Program-made: the position numbers and the translations under genes
Assembly (NCBI GenBank): GCA_000328365.1
Contig: KB302492.1
Location: 112,914 to 176,913, forward strand
Direction of reading: 5' to 3'
DNA: 64,000 bases
Origin: Capitella teleta
Lineage: Eukaryota > Annelida > Polychaeta > Capitellidae
Shown here: positions 12,383 through 24,069 of the stretch, one piece after another
Layout: each line of letters opens with the position of its first letter
Position numbering within the stretch: position 1 is the first letter of the stretch
Notes under the pieces: model-generated
The model's database searches: none
What the model saw: only the letters and a program-made list of their open reading frames with translations
What the model was told of the DNA's origin: nothing

Positions 12383-14615
12383 CACTTTTTTCACTTTTTA
12401 ATGCATCGCAACTGAAAGAAGAAAAAGAAATATTTTCTTAAGAAATATGTTTGAATTTACACAGGAGCCTGGAAAGTTAACCTCATAAATTGTGAACTGG
12501 AATGTAAGGCATACGAAGGAAGGCCTCGGGGTTAATATATATATATATATATATATGTATATATTTATGAGCAGTACTGGATGCTCCGCCCCAAGAATCA
12601 GGACACGGCCTAATGCTCGCTACCATAAAACAACGATGTTTATACCTGACTTTTACGTCTCAAAAAGGTCGCTGTGATACAGATGAAATTTTTCTTCTTG
12701 TAATTGCCTCAAAGCAAAAATCGCCTCTGAATCTGTGACTGATACATTTTTACATTCTAGTGAATGTTTCCTATTGTCAGTGATCTATTTATTGTACTGT
12801 GACCCTTGGGAGTAAATAGCATGAGGTGAATCAATAATTATCATATATCACGGATGAGTCGTGATTTGAGAAGTGATGACGGCTCGACTCTTCTTATATT
12901 CCACTTTAACCCCGCAAAGCATGAGCCAAATGCATGATCAGTTTTATTACAAACTTGGCATTCCACTGCGCCCCTTTTTCTCAAAACTCAACCGTGGACC
13001 AGTTAATGGTCACGTGATGTTATGTCGATGCATTTGTGAGTCATATGACTCGTGTCTAAAGATGAGTCAGGGAAAGAGGAAGTCAGCCAGAATACAGTAG
13101 AGTTAGCATTGCTCAAATTCAGCAATGTGAACTCGTGGCGGTTGCATGCACCAATCCATGATTTAGCCAGAAGCATTCCATTACGTTAAATATGTTTAAT
13201 ACAATGCTGATGGTCTGTTTGGGCCAATGCTGGATAGTATTTTCCCCTGAACTGCCTTGATTGTACAACACAGGACGTAATACAATTGTGATCTTATTTG
13301 CTTCCTCCAAATGAAGCTCTTTCTCTTTTCTCACATCACAGAGATGTTTTGTAATATTCCTAATGTAATAACAATTTAAATGTGTCTGCCTTCGAGGTAG
13401 TAGACTAAAAAATGAGCAAAGTCATGGCTGTGAATTCGTGACCCGGGGCTCGCCTTAACTGAGCGTATGCGCTTTTTCAACGTATACAAGTCGTTGGTTC
13501 TCCTTGGCCGCGTTGCAGTATTGCCTATACTGGTATTGAGTGGCGATGGTTGAGTGAACACAAAACGCTGAAGCATATTTAATTGTCTGTGCCGCCCCTT
13601 TTAGCTTCACTTGCTCTGCCGGCATCTCAAAAGCATCAAGGTAGGAAACCCACTTGTAACTTTTAGATCAAAAATATTTATGCGTTAAATAATTAATGAG
13701 GTTTGTATACGTTGATGTGAGGAGGGATACAGGAACAAGTGTGTCGTTTTGGGATTTTCGCAAAGTTTGACTAACATTCGGTACCGATATTTTAAAGTTT
13801 TCTGAGGGTAGCTGTGAATAACCATAGATCAAAACGAAATCCGGGAATGGAAAATAGCGATTGGTAATATGGATTTAATTCAGGCATTAATATCTCCGAG
13901 GCATGAAAAATACTGACATGTCCTTACAAGGCAATAAAAAAGATTAAAAATTCATTTTTGGTATACTTACATTCAAATAGTCGCGCGAATCACTCACAAA
14001 GTTAGGCAGAGAACAAAAGTTTGACCTTCTAAGATAAACTCTAGAACATCTGCGATTTCAGCCAATAAAAAAGTTAGAAACAAATTGGATAACAGAATAA
14101 ACAGTTAAATATTTGTACCGAAATAGTATTAATAGTTCGTCAAAAGTATGTGCTCGCGGAGTGATACTATTTTGATTCTTGACGAGGGACGTAAAAGCCT
14201 AGTCGGATCGATTATCATGTACTGATCCCTGATTGGTCGGAAGGCTCAATGGGATGGATAAATGCCAATACTTTAACGTCTGCCTTTTTATTGGAATGTG
14301 ATACAATTATGAGCCATGTCATTCCAAAAGCAAATAGCGATGGAATTGGCATTACATGGGTGATTACTTCATGCTTGCCAAGAGCTAGTTATCTTTTGAT
14401 TTGTAATAGTATTGGAGATTGCATTTGGAGTAGCATATCACGCCGCAATATTGAAGCTAATGCTATTATAATGCAGCACAATGCCAAATGTTATGCCGTT
14501 ATAAGTATCTAATTCCCAAAGGCTACAAATTAAATTAATTGTCCACGTGACAACCACTCTGGCATGGAAATAGTACCTACACCTGGGGACTTAGTTGTCT
14601 ATCAGTTGTGTGACT
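10706..14615. other. Intergenic, simple repeats only
   Basis: Long AT-rich interval without a supported gene. It holds a poly-T run (12354-12382) and an AT dinucleotide run (12534-12556). The short frames at 11449, 12144, 12873 and 14249 show no domain. Confidence 0.55.
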
Positions 14616-15536
14616 AGGGGGCGTGTTCTTCTTTCAACTTCAACCGTGAAGTGAGAACCAGATAAATTTCCGGTCCACTGGATAAAGAGGTCAGAACCGG
14701 GAAGTTATGGAACAGCTTCAGGTTCAACTGAAGTCTCGCGAGTTTTGGTTGTTAACTTGTTGTGTCTGCGAGAAATATAATGTGGACGGGGATCCTCANN
14801 NNNNNNNNNNNNNNNNNNNNNNNNNNNNNNNNNNNNNNNNNNNNNNNNNNNNNNNNNNNNNNNNNNNNNNNNNNNNNNNNNNNNNNNNNNNNNNNNNNNN
14901 NNNNNNNNNNNNNNNNNNNNNNNNNNNNNNNNNNNNNNNNNNNNNNNNNNNNNNNNNNNNNNNNNNNNNNNNNNNNNNNNNNNNNNNNNNNNNNNNNNNN
15001 NNNNNNNNNNNNNNNNNNNNNNNNNNNNNNNNNNNNNNNNNNNNNNNNNNNNNNNNNNNNNNNNNNNNNNNNNNNNNNNNNNNNNNNNNNNNNNNNNNNN
15101 NNNNNNNNNNNNNNNNNNNNNNNNNNNNNNNNNNNNNNNNNNNNNNNNNNNNNNNNNNNNNNNNNNNNNNNNNNNNNNNNNNNNNNNNNNNNNNNNNNNN
15201 NNNNNNNNNNNNNNNNNNNNNNNNNNNNNNNNNNNNNNNNNNNNNNNNNNNNNNNNNNNNNNNNNNNNNNNNNNNNNNNNNNNNNNNNNNNNNNNNNNNN
15301 NNNNNNNNNNNNNNNNNNNNNNNNNNNNNNNNNNNNNNNNNNNNNNNNNNNNNNNNNNNNNNNNNNNNNNNNNNNNNNNNNNNNNNNNNNNNNNNNNNNN
15401 NNNNNNNNNNNNNNNNNNNNNNNNNNNNNNNNNNNNNNNNNNNNNNNNNNNNNNNNNNNNNNNNNNNNNNNNNNNNNNNNNNNNNNNNTTCTGACGTCAC
15501 GGTCCAAGTTGAAGTTGAAAGAAGAACACGCCCCTG
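14616..15536. repeat. Inverted-repeat arms around an assembly gap
   Basis: The left arm (14616-14658) and the right arm (15489-15536) are inverted copies. Both contain GCGTGTTCTTCTTTCAACTT when read inwards, then a second match (CCGTGAAGTGAGAA against CCGTGACGTCAGAA) after a five-base length difference. The right arm begins at the first base after the N run, so the arms may continue into it. Outer ends are G-rich (GGGGGCGTG and GGGGCGTG). A fold-back or MITE-like DNA element is the simplest reading; no coding region is visible in what remains. Confidence 0.6.
14799..15488. other. Assembly gap (690 N)
   Basis: Run of N. Long frames drawn across it are artefacts. The inverted arms on both sides suggest that a hairpin-forming repeat broke the assembly here. 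Confidence 1.
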
Positions 15537-15788
15537 ATCTCAGATGTCTTAAATTTGGCACAGGAGTTGGAGCAATAAATAATTCACCTTCGGCCAGAAC
15601 TAAAATTGACGGGGGGGGGACCCAGATTTTTGAGTACTATAAAGTTATAAATTGCACACTGTTACAGCTGAGTGAGCACGTGCGTTGCAAGACAAGCCAG
15701 TTCAAAACGTGGAGCTTAAATTCCCGTATAAACTTTTTATTTAAGTGAATGTTATGAAAACCAATTATTTCAATTTGAACCTTTCCAG

Positions 15789-16748
15789 ATGAAGTCGATT
15801 GTCGCAGTTCTGTTGATGGCCACTGCTTGTGCCGCATACAAAGCGGGTCCCCCGTTGTCCAGATGCAACACCATGATGCCAAAACATGGTAACGCTACGT
15901 CTCAGGGCCTAGACACCCTGGATGCTAACTTCCGCGTCACAACAGACACACCTTGTTTCAAGGAGGGGACCCAAGTGATTGGTCAGTTCGTGCACATGGA
16001 CCGCAGTGCACACCGTTGGTTTATCTTCTTCTACAGTTACAATCACCAACGTGGCCTCCAATGTCTACTTTGAGGGATTCTTTGTCCAAGCTAGAGAGGT
16101 GGGAAAGACTAACCACTCCCATGGAGAATTCGACAAGGCTCTCAACTACCCCCGGGAATTCGAAGGCAATGTACAAACCATTGACTGTTTCGGAAACGCC
16201 AAGGTACGTGTACTCCTGCTTCGGTGATCGGCTTTGTGCTCCTCATTCTGCTGTGTTTAACCCATAGAAATGTAAAGGGGTAACTGGGATGCTTATAAGG
16301 GTCACGTGATCAGCCAGAATTGAAGTCAGATTTAAGGGGACGGACGAACAGCGCAATGAAAACTGGTGCTTTATGCTATAAATAGCCCTATAATAGTCCC
16401 CTTGAATTCCAAGCAACTGCGAATAGGCGCTTTAACACTGCACAGTCATTCTAGCACTGATATATTTTTACCCTATTCAGCCCGTGTTCTCTTTTGCAGA
16501 GTGCCATCGGCCACAAAGGAGCCGAACATCAGACTATGGCACCTCTCAGCTGGATTGCTCCTTCGGGTTTGACTGAAGATATCGAGTTTGTCTCCACCAT
16601 CGTCTTCCACAAGGAGACTTTCTGGACTGACATCAAAACACCAATCAAGTACGACGCCAGCTGCAACCCTACTGGTTCAGCTGCACGCATTTCAGGAGTT
16701 GCTGGTTTCGTGGCCGCAGTTATGTTGATCATTCAGTCCCTGCTCTAG
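15789..16748 (+). CDS. Reeler-domain secreted protein with GPI-anchor signal
   Basis: Small Reeler-domain protein of the 'putative defense protein' type known from insects and molluscs; the fold is the reelin N-terminal one and the exact role is unclear. Exons 15789-15981, 16037-16203 and 16500-16748 give 202 residues. A signal peptide (MKSIVAVLLMATACA) is followed by CNTMMPKHG, then the Reeler core FEGFFVQAREVG, the cysteine in IDCFGNA and, near the end, ETFWTDIKTPI. The C-terminus is a hydrophobic tail (GVAGFVAAVMLIIQSLL) right before the stop, as expected for a GPI attachment signal. The first intron is only 55 bases; without removing it the frame stops at 16073. An AATAAA lies near 16960. 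Tandem frames at 15953 and 15979 are shadows. Start chosen because of the signal peptide. Confidence 0.88.
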
Positions 16749-18562
16749 ATCACTGATAGATTGTCTAGAGTATTTCAGTAGCTGGAATGACGTCATTGCT
16801 GACTGATCGCCAGATTTATTTTTTTCATTTTCACCCCATTTCTTACGAAGCTAAGTGGTTGATTATTGTGTTCATTCAAGACCATTAACTACGATGAATT
16901 GTAACAGAAATTGTTTACTTGCCAAGTAATTGAGATTTGTTCTTCTTTGTGTTCAATCAAATAAACTGAAACTAGGCCTACGTATACTGCATATTGATTT
17001 TTTGGAGATTGATCAACAGAATTGACCGCTGGAAAAATCAACAAAGTTGTGCAGTTTGCGAAGGGATCTTCTTCCTCTTTTCTGCATGGTCTTCTTCACC
17101 GATCTCTGATAAGCAAAATTAATGAAAGGGGCGTTATGACTTCTCGCGCAAAGGAGCGTTGTGATTATCGTTACGACAAAAAACATTCTATAATATCTTG
17201 TTTGATTACGAGAACTTGAATCAAGCTTCATAACGCATAGTTATAAATACCGAGTTTGTTTTGGGGTTTTTTTCCCGTTTCGGATTTGGGCCCGGACTGC
17301 ATAGATCTCACGGGAAAGGAATGAAAACGCGCTCTAAATGAAAGATGGTTTTCTTATTCATTGTTCCTTATAAGTCAGAAAAATAATTGACCATGCACAG
17401 CCGTTTGTCACTAAGATGAGAAACGGAGACACAATTAAATGAAACCTTAAAGTAGTTATAAAGTTTGATTTACATTTAGTATGCCCGATGCAGAATTCGA
17501 GCTTGCATATAACATATACAAAATCATCTTAAATAATCTATATTTTGGCATGACATTAGGCCATGCTATAAAATAAGTATTTCAACTAAAAGGTTGGCGT
17601 TAAGTGAAAGCATTTTATGAATATAAATGAATATAAGATCGAAGGACACATAGTGAACGATCCTAACAAAAGAATCACGGAACACGAAAACCACAACACA
17701 CATCAATCAGTGATGTACTGGAATGCTGTCAGTACTTAATCTCGCCCGAAATATGCTCTTCGTATGGCTCCGCATTTTAGTCAAAGTCCGTATTTTACCA
17801 TGACGCTATCGGCGTACAGTAAATAGCAAACGTTTTATGTGAAACGTTTTGATCAACTGGTTGATTAGGAATAAAAGGCAAATTTAAATGCTTTTAAGGG
17901 GTTCTCACGATCAATATTCGCCAGTTTTTAAACACACATAATGAATGGTCTAAATAGCATAACGTCACATCAGGTGGAAGACGATAACATTGTGAGATTG
18001 TGACCTGACGACATGCGTAACAGAGAAACCCTGATCATGTCCTAGGCTAAGCGTATCGTACGTTATGATTGCAACCGAGAGAATCGTTATGATGATAACC
18101 GGATGTTATCAAAAATGCAGTTCTCATTGATACGCAGTATATTCGTAGCGGCTGTGGTGTAACAGTGCGCAGGCGTATTGACATGAATTTAACGATTCTG
18201 ATTGAAAGAAATTTCGACTGTCCAATCATGAGTCGAAAAAGTGTGTCTGGAGTGATATCAATGGTTGGCATCCGCAGACCAATAATAGACATCGTTTCAT
18301 TCACCTAAAAAAATGCATTTAAAAATTAATTCTCTCATAGAAGTGAAATACGTCATGTTTTGTAGAGGCGACTTTTCAATTTCTCTGGGGCAATGACAAG
18401 TTTAAGTGCTTCGTGTACGTAAAACACAATACCATTATCGCCATGAATGCGTAATAATTATAAGTCGGTGTTTCTATTGATCATAACGCACATGGCCAGT
18501 GAATTTCTATAATGTCCCTTTCTTCTCGTATTCAATTTCAATTTCTTCTTATGCATATAAAA
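16749..18562. other. Intergenic, nothing recognised
   Basis: Contains the 3' UTR and poly-A signal of the Reeler gene near 16960. The minus-strand frame at 18047-18304 has no domain I recognise. No other feature is supported. Confidence 0.5.
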
Positions 18563-18720
18563 TACAGTAAAACCTCGATGTGTCAAACACCCCTCGAACG
18601 TCTCATTCTCGAATTTATCCCTGTGTCAAAGTGTTTTCTGTGTCCCCGAGACATATTTTTGATCTATAGCTCGCGAAGTCGAAAAATTTTATAAACATAT
18701 TTCTCAGTTTGGTTACTTCA
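18563..18720. mobile_element. Possible pogo/Tigger-like DNA transposon end
   Basis: TA followed by CAGTAAAACCTCGATGTGTC, then a run with CGAATTTATCCCTGTGTC and GTGTCCCCGAGA. The start matches the common CAGTAAAACCTCG terminus of pogo-group transposons and their MITEs, including the TA target. No matching inverted end was found nearby, so this is a fragment or a solitary end. Right boundary is approximate. Confidence 0.45.
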
Positions 18721-19120
18721 AAGAGAGTTAGGCACAGTTGCTTACAATTAAAACATCAAAACATCCCCGCCCCACAAAGCAGTCGGCAGCCTTTATCTCT
18801 CCTATGTTTAAGCTGCGACCAAAGTGAGGCTGACTCCAAAGATCAACGGACCGTGGATCTCAACTAAGGCATTAAATTGTTGTTGGTGTGCTTGTGATGA
18901 TCTTTAATGAATTGCCAACCAAAGACAGCTCACATTCGAAGCTAGAGTTAATTAAAGAAATCCAGCCTTAGATATGTTATGAATTTTCTGGCATCTTTAA
19001 TATCAAAGCAAGCAACAATAATATAAAAGATGTTTGTTTTTAGTGTTTTGCGAGAAACAGTAAAAATCTAGTGACCAACAGTCTTCAGTAACTTTAGATC
19101 ATCAGCATCGCTATTGCTAC

Positions 19121-19309
19121 TGTAGGAGCTCAAAGAAGTACGCGAGTCAATTTGGCTCTACTGAATTCCTTTTCTTTATTCACGAGCATGCCTGGTATAT
19201 ATACACCGGTTAGTGCAGACGGGAGATCCCCTGGGGGATCCCTGAGCGTATCTGCTCAATCATAGCAATTCGACATAAATTGTTCACGGTGCTTGAACGA
19301 GGCACTACA
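19121..19309 (-). repeat. 3' LTR of the CsRn1-like fossil
   Basis: Copy of the LTR at the left end of the element, which lies on the minus strand. A G-rich stretch (GGTGTGGGGGAACCC) just inside it is the likely polypurine tract. TG...CA ends on both strands. Confidence 0.9.
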
Positions 19310-20324
19310 TGGGTTCCCCCACACCGAGACGGAGTGGCGGACGACTCTCCCTCCCACTGCGAGTTGTTGTAGCGGCTGCCTTCAGGCGGTCGATCGAGAC
19401 TGTCTCTTGCCGACCCTTGACGTTGAGTACGAAGGTCTTTGCGCTGCGACGGAGAACTTTGTAGGGACCCGAGTACGGTGTATCCAGCGGTCTTCTATGG
19501 GCCCCCAGTCGGATGAACACCTCTGTTGCTCTGGACAGTGAGGCAGGCACCGCACTGTTTGGTGTGCCGTGGTGGCTTGGGTGCTCTGGCACTTTAGGCG
19601 GTGTACGAGCCGTCCCTAGGGGAAGCAGGTCTCCAGGTAACCTTGGTCTGTGTCTGAAGACTAGGTCTGCCGGGGCAGCATCCAAGTCCTCCTTATGCGC
19701 CACGCGCAAACCAAGCAGCACCCACGGTAGCTGACCCATCCAATCTGGTCCGGTGAGACGGGCTCGTAGGGCTGCCTTCAAGGTGCGGTGCATCCGTTCT
19801 ACCATGCCGTTGGCCTGTGGGTGGTAGGCAGTGGTCCGGTGCAACTTGGACCCGAGAGACGTAGCTACTTCGTTCCAAAGGTTGGAGGTGAATTGCCGAC
19901 CTCGATCGCTGGTGATGTCTGTGGGCACACCGTAACGTGACACCCAGCCATGCAGGAAGGTCTGTGCACATTCCTCGGCTGCGATACTTTTCATCGGCAG
20001 TGCCTCCGGCCAGCGGGAGTGTCGGTCGATCACATTGAACAGATAGGAGTACCCTCGCGACGGCGGTAAGGGCCCAACGATGTCCACATGTACTTGGTCA
20101 AAGGGGGTCGATGTGACTGGGATGCGGGTTACTGGGGCCTTGGCATGCACATGGGTTTTTGCGAGCTGACAGGCTGTGCAAGCTCGACACCACTCTGCAA
20201 CATCCTTCCGCATGCGATGCCACACAAAGCGCTGAGCAATGAGATTTTGTGATCCTCGAACCCCAGGGTGACTTAGTCCGTGTAGTGTGTCGAACACTCT
20301 GCGTCTCAGGGTTGGGGGTACCAC
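19310..20324 (-). mobile_element. Integrase part of the LTR fossil
   Basis: Reads as a retroviral-type integrase: an N-terminal zinc-binding segment (GLSHPGV..., CRACTACQ), a catalytic core around VDIVGPLPPS and ITSDRGRQFTS, and AYHPQANGMVERMHR. It occupies most of the internal part. Treated as a fossil; gag, protease and reverse transcriptase are not seen in this copy. Confidence 0.9.
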
Positions 20325-20387
20325 GGGTCTGGGGTGTCTTAGGGAGACGTCGCACAGGATGCTAGTGGCATCCTCCTTGAACTGTAC

Positions 20388-20405
20388 ATCACGTCGGGGT
20401 CACCA
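20388..20405 (-). other. Primer-binding site, tRNA-Trp type
   Basis: Eighteen bases reading TGGTGACCCCGACGTGAT on the minus strand, two bases inside the 5' LTR. From memory, animal tRNA-Trp ends ATCACGTCGGGGTCA followed by CCA, which is the exact complement. Confidence 0.8.
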
Positions 20406-20407
20406 AT

Positions 20408-20587
20408 TGTAGGAGCTCAAAGAAGCACGCGAGTCAATTTGGCTCTACTGAATTCCTTTTCTTTATTCACGAGCATGCCTGGTATATATACACCGGTTAG
20501 TGCAGACGGGAGATCCCTTGCCCTGAGCGTATCTGCTCAATCACTGTTCGACATGAATTGTTCACGGTGCTTGAACGAGGCACTACA
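20408..20587 (-). repeat. 5' LTR of the CsRn1-like fossil
   Basis: Right-hand LTR, about 180 bases, nearly the same as 19121-19309 apart from a few substitutions and two short length differences. Followed by CTAC, the duplicated target. Confidence 0.9.
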
Positions 20588-20772
20588 CTACAAAGCGCAA
20601 GCTAGACGTGAAGACACTTGAGACCTTTAGAGCTACGTAAACAATCTTCTGTGGAATTCTATTTTTTCCCGAGACTTCCAACATAATTTCATCTTTTGGC
20701 ATTACTTTTTATTAATATTTGTTAATTACTGCTTCAATCACAAAATCATAGCCTCTCGAACCAAAACCTTGA

Positions 20773-20833
20773 CCCCCCTCGGCATAGGATTGCAGACAGC
20801 GGTTTAACCCACTGTGCTATTCAGTGCCCTCGA
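20773..20833 (-). repeat. SINE fragment (head part)
   Basis: The stretch CGGCATAGGATTGCAGACAG followed by a CCACTG segment and TTCAGTGCCC matches the promoter end of the SINE at 21987-22367, in the same orientation. Only the A-box half is left. Confidence 0.7.
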
Positions 20834-21986
20834 GCAGTAATAAGAGCATGTACATGTATAATGGATTCTAGGGATTCATGATTTATAAAACACTTGATTT
20901 TTGATAAGCTCTTCAGTTGGGCATAGGCAACACGACATACATTGTTAACTTGTTTTTCTCCGGAGAGGGATCTGTCCATGGATACCCCTATGTTCTTGAC
21001 ATAGTCACTGGGTGTGATGATATTCCCTATGTGTGTTTTGCATGCCTCAAGATTCTTTATTGTTGCTCATTGTTTCCATAAGTATTAATTATAGTTTATG
21101 TGCAGTTTTTTCCAGTGTTTTGGAGAAATTCATATTTATTTAATAGAAAAACAAAAACAAAAACAAAAATAGAATCCCCCTTCCTGCATATTCGCGCCTT
21201 ACTTCCCACCATACACCTCTCCTGAACTAGTAGAAAAGAATTGTGGCGATTTCCTTTGCCCATTTTTAGGCGACCAAGATTTTAGTAGATGTACAGCTGC
21301 GCCCTGCTACAGTACTTATGGCTGATATTTTTTGCTCTCCTTTTTCTTCCTAAGCCACAAAAAGTATTTGCACATACGAATAATAAACTTAATTCGTTCC
21401 GGAGAACAATTTGCATACGACAGAATGATAGAATTAACATTTAGAAAATGAATGATGCAATAAAAAAAACTACACAATGTAATTATATGCATAAAATAGA
21501 GTCGTGAAATATACAGAGTGGGCCAAAAGTAGTCTATTTACTCCGTGTTAAAAACATAAATTTCAAATTTGCTAATTTTTAATTAATGATGAAGATAATT
21601 AATAATGGTGCTATTTAAAGGACCGGCGCCAAAAACATGTTTCGTTTGCGTTCTCTGCGCGCCCCGCTGGCCATGTAGCATTGTACTTTTTCCTTAAAAG
21701 CGTTCAATTTAGTGAGCATTTTATATTGCATGTTTATCTTTTTTATTGTTGATACTTCTTGAGTAGGTCGTTAATTTACGTAATGTGCTACTGTCAAATA
21801 ATAAATGCTTGCCAGATATCGACTGAAGTTGGTTTATTCAAATACAATGAGAACAGAAACAAATGGGCTTATAAGTGCAATGAGATGAGGTGAAGCACTC
21901 TGTCCAAAATATACAGATGAGTTGAATAGAAATAAATGAAATAGAAATAAAGGAAACGAGTTAATCAACAGCTACATACCAGAATT
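20834..21986. other. Intergenic, nothing recognised
   Basis: AT-rich, with a short AAAAAC run near 21151-21170. No gene or defined element could be supported. Confidence 0.5.
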
Positions 21987-22367
21987 CCTTTTTTTTTTTT
22001 TTTTCTACGTTATTGTTTCTTGTGAGTGAGTGATTTGGGTTTTACGGCTCCACCCAAACCAATCGGATGACACGGGCGCCAGAACAGAAGGCCTGGGACC
22101 GGGGTTTCGCCCTACTCTTATCGATAAATCCCAAGGGTTCTTAATCCTGCATACCACCATAGACAGTAGTACACAGCGCCCGGCCTTGCTACGCAGTTGG
22201 GCAGCACTGCAGAATCACTGAAGAATTACAATTATAACGAATTACAATTATAATTCACAATCATAACGCCCGTGGCCTGATCGGGTCTCGAACCCGGGAC
22301 CTCGACCCCCACGGTCGGCATAGGATTGCAGTTAGCCGGTTCAACCCACTGAGCTCTCCGGTGCCCC
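21987..22367 (-). mobile_element. tRNA-derived SINE, apparently full length
   Basis: On the minus strand it starts GGGGCACCGGAGAGCTCAGT, containing a pol III A box (AGCTCAGTGGGTTGAACCGG), and about 50 bases further on has a perfect B box, GGTTCGAGACC (22284-22294). A body of about 250 bases follows, with a GTAAAACCC segment near its 3' part, and it ends in a poly-A tract (plus-strand T run at 21988-22005). All parts of a working tRNA-type SINE are there. Related pieces lie at 20773 and 34415. Confidence 0.85.
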
Positions 22368-22839
22368 TCCTACTAAGTATTCGTTTCTTGTGAAATTAAA
22401 CTGTTGATAAAAAGGAAACTCTCCTATTTTGTGATCACTAATTGAATTTATGCACTGTAAGGCTCACATGATGAGCATGCAAGTATGCAAAGGGTCATCA
22501 AGTGCAACAGCGTATACTAAAATTATTATGTTCCAAACGCAGAGAGCGATGCTTTATTTGGGCATCGAAATGATGCTCATCCATGGTCAGTGACTGAAAG
22601 GAAAAATAATCAAGATGTCGCCGAATATTTGGTGCACTCCTTTGAAATAAATCGGCATCAACGACGACAAAATTGGATTAGAAATGATAGAAATAGCAGC
22701 ATGAAATGGTAAACTATCCAAACCAAGTATTTATTTCTCTTATTTCTTTTACACTGTGACCTTTTTGGTAATGCTGTAATGGTAATTAATGGTAATTTCA
22801 TGTCTTTTACGTGGAGTAGACAACTTTTGACTCATGCAT
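22368..22839. other. Intergenic, nothing recognised
   Basis: No supported gene or repeat. Confidence 0.5.
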
Positions 22840-23510
22840 TCCGTTTTTCTCTCCAATTTTTGTTTTCCATTTTATCATGTCATTTCATTTCTTTCTATCT
22901 TTCATGCCTTGACATTTCTTTCCATTATTTTCGTATCTTTCAATTGCATTCCATTTCTTTCCGTTTTCCATGTCTTTCCTTATACATTTCTTTTCATTTC
23001 CTTGTATTTCATTCCTTTTTTGCATGTTACCCTTTTTTTGGTCTCTTTTTTTTTCCGTGTCTTTTCATTTTTTTTTTTTCATTTCATCATGTCCATTTTA
23101 TCGTGTCATTTCATTTCTTTCTATTTTTCATATCTTTCCATTTCTTTCATTTTTCATCCCTTGCCATTTATTTCCATGGCTTCTCTTCCATTTCTTTTCA
23201 TGCCTTTCAATTTCTTTTCGTGGCATTCCATTTCTTTCTATTTATTGTCAGCCTTTTCATTTCTTTCCATTTTATCATTTTGTTACATTTCTTTCTATTT
23301 TTCGTGTCTCTTCATTTCTTTTTATTATTTTCTTGTCTTATCATTTTTCTTTCCATTATTCATGGCATGTCATTTTTTCCATCTCTTTCCTTCCATTTCT
23401 TTCCGTTCTTGTCATGTATTTTCCATTTTTTCGCGTCTTTCCATCATCCCATTTTTGCTATATCTTTCCAGTTTTTTTTTCTTTTCTTTTTTCCTCTCTT
23501 ATTTATTTAC
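22840..23510. repeat. Pyrimidine-rich minisatellite, CATTTCTTTC-like
   Basis: About 670 bases built from imperfect 9-12-base units such as CCATTTCTTTC and TTTCATTTC. Plus-strand stops are so rare here that three overlapping frames of 199-253 codons stay open at once, rich in F, S and H. That is the signature of simple sequence, not of protein. Confidence 0.92.
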
Positions 23511-24069
23511 CTGGGGGTTTGTTCTTTCTTATGCGACTAAATAATTGTATTGCTTGCATACATGCTTAATTGTTGGTGTGCTTGCACATTTATCAAGTAT
23601 TTTTTTATCCTCTCCTTGCTTTAACAAAAGTCTCGAACCTCGGATAGCTGGTTAGCACACTGGCTGATTGAATTGAATAATTGATCCAAGAAATTCCTTT
23701 CACTTTTTTGTTCCTCTCGCTTTAACATGTCCGCCCAAGCGTAAAACATTTGGCAGTTAGTTGCAGTGAGACAGAACGGCTTTCTCCAAACAATGATTAC
23801 TCAATCACTATTACATCATGCGAGGGATCCATTTATCTCACACCCTTTAGATACCATATATGGTTATTCCTCTTCCTCAACATCTCACAAGCGTCACCTA
23901 ATCGAACGTCTTTGCAACAGAAGAAGAACCCTTCAAGCAGAACGATTTTCTTCTTCTTCTTCTCCCAGTGGATCTTAGTCTGTCGTGTTTTTCAGCCCGC
24001 AGCCAAGCTATTTAAAAGTCTTTCTCGAGAGAACGAGTCTAGAAAGAAGGAAGAGAAGACGATATGTAG
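23511..24069. other. Upstream region of the lectin gene
   Basis: Probable promoter and 5' UTR of the C-type lectin gene that starts at 24070. No specific promoter element could be supported. Confidence 0.4.

Larger units (their letters stand above)
19121..20587 (-). mobile_element. LTR retrotransposon fossil, Ty3/Gypsy, CsRn1-like
   Basis: Two direct LTRs of about 180-190 bases (19121-19309 and 20408-20587), each starting TGTAGG and ending CACTACA on the plus strand, bracket an internal part of only about 1.1 kb. The flanks share a 4-base target duplication, CTAC. Read on the minus strand, the LTR at 20408 is followed after two bases by TGGTGACCCCGACGTGAT, complementary to the 3' end of tRNA-Trp including CCA. 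A tRNA-Trp primer site is a known trait of the CsRn1/kabuki group. The only recognisable protein part is integrase. The copy is broken and non-autonomous; the LTRs are still very alike, so insertion is fairly recent. Confidence 0.9.

Noticed and set aside
14707-15748. Long frames on both strands across the N run
   Set aside because: They exist only because N is not read as a stop.
18047-18304. 85-codon minus-strand frame, possible small receptor piece
   Set aside because: No recognisable motif and no neighbouring exons.
22284-22367. A tRNA gene
   Set aside because: Has A and B boxes but no cloverleaf acceptor and anticodon arms; it is the head of a SINE.
22779-23569. Three overlapping plus-strand frames of 199-253 codons
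   Set aside because: They are produced by a C/T-rich repeat with almost no stops; composition is only F, S, H, I and L and all three frames are open together.
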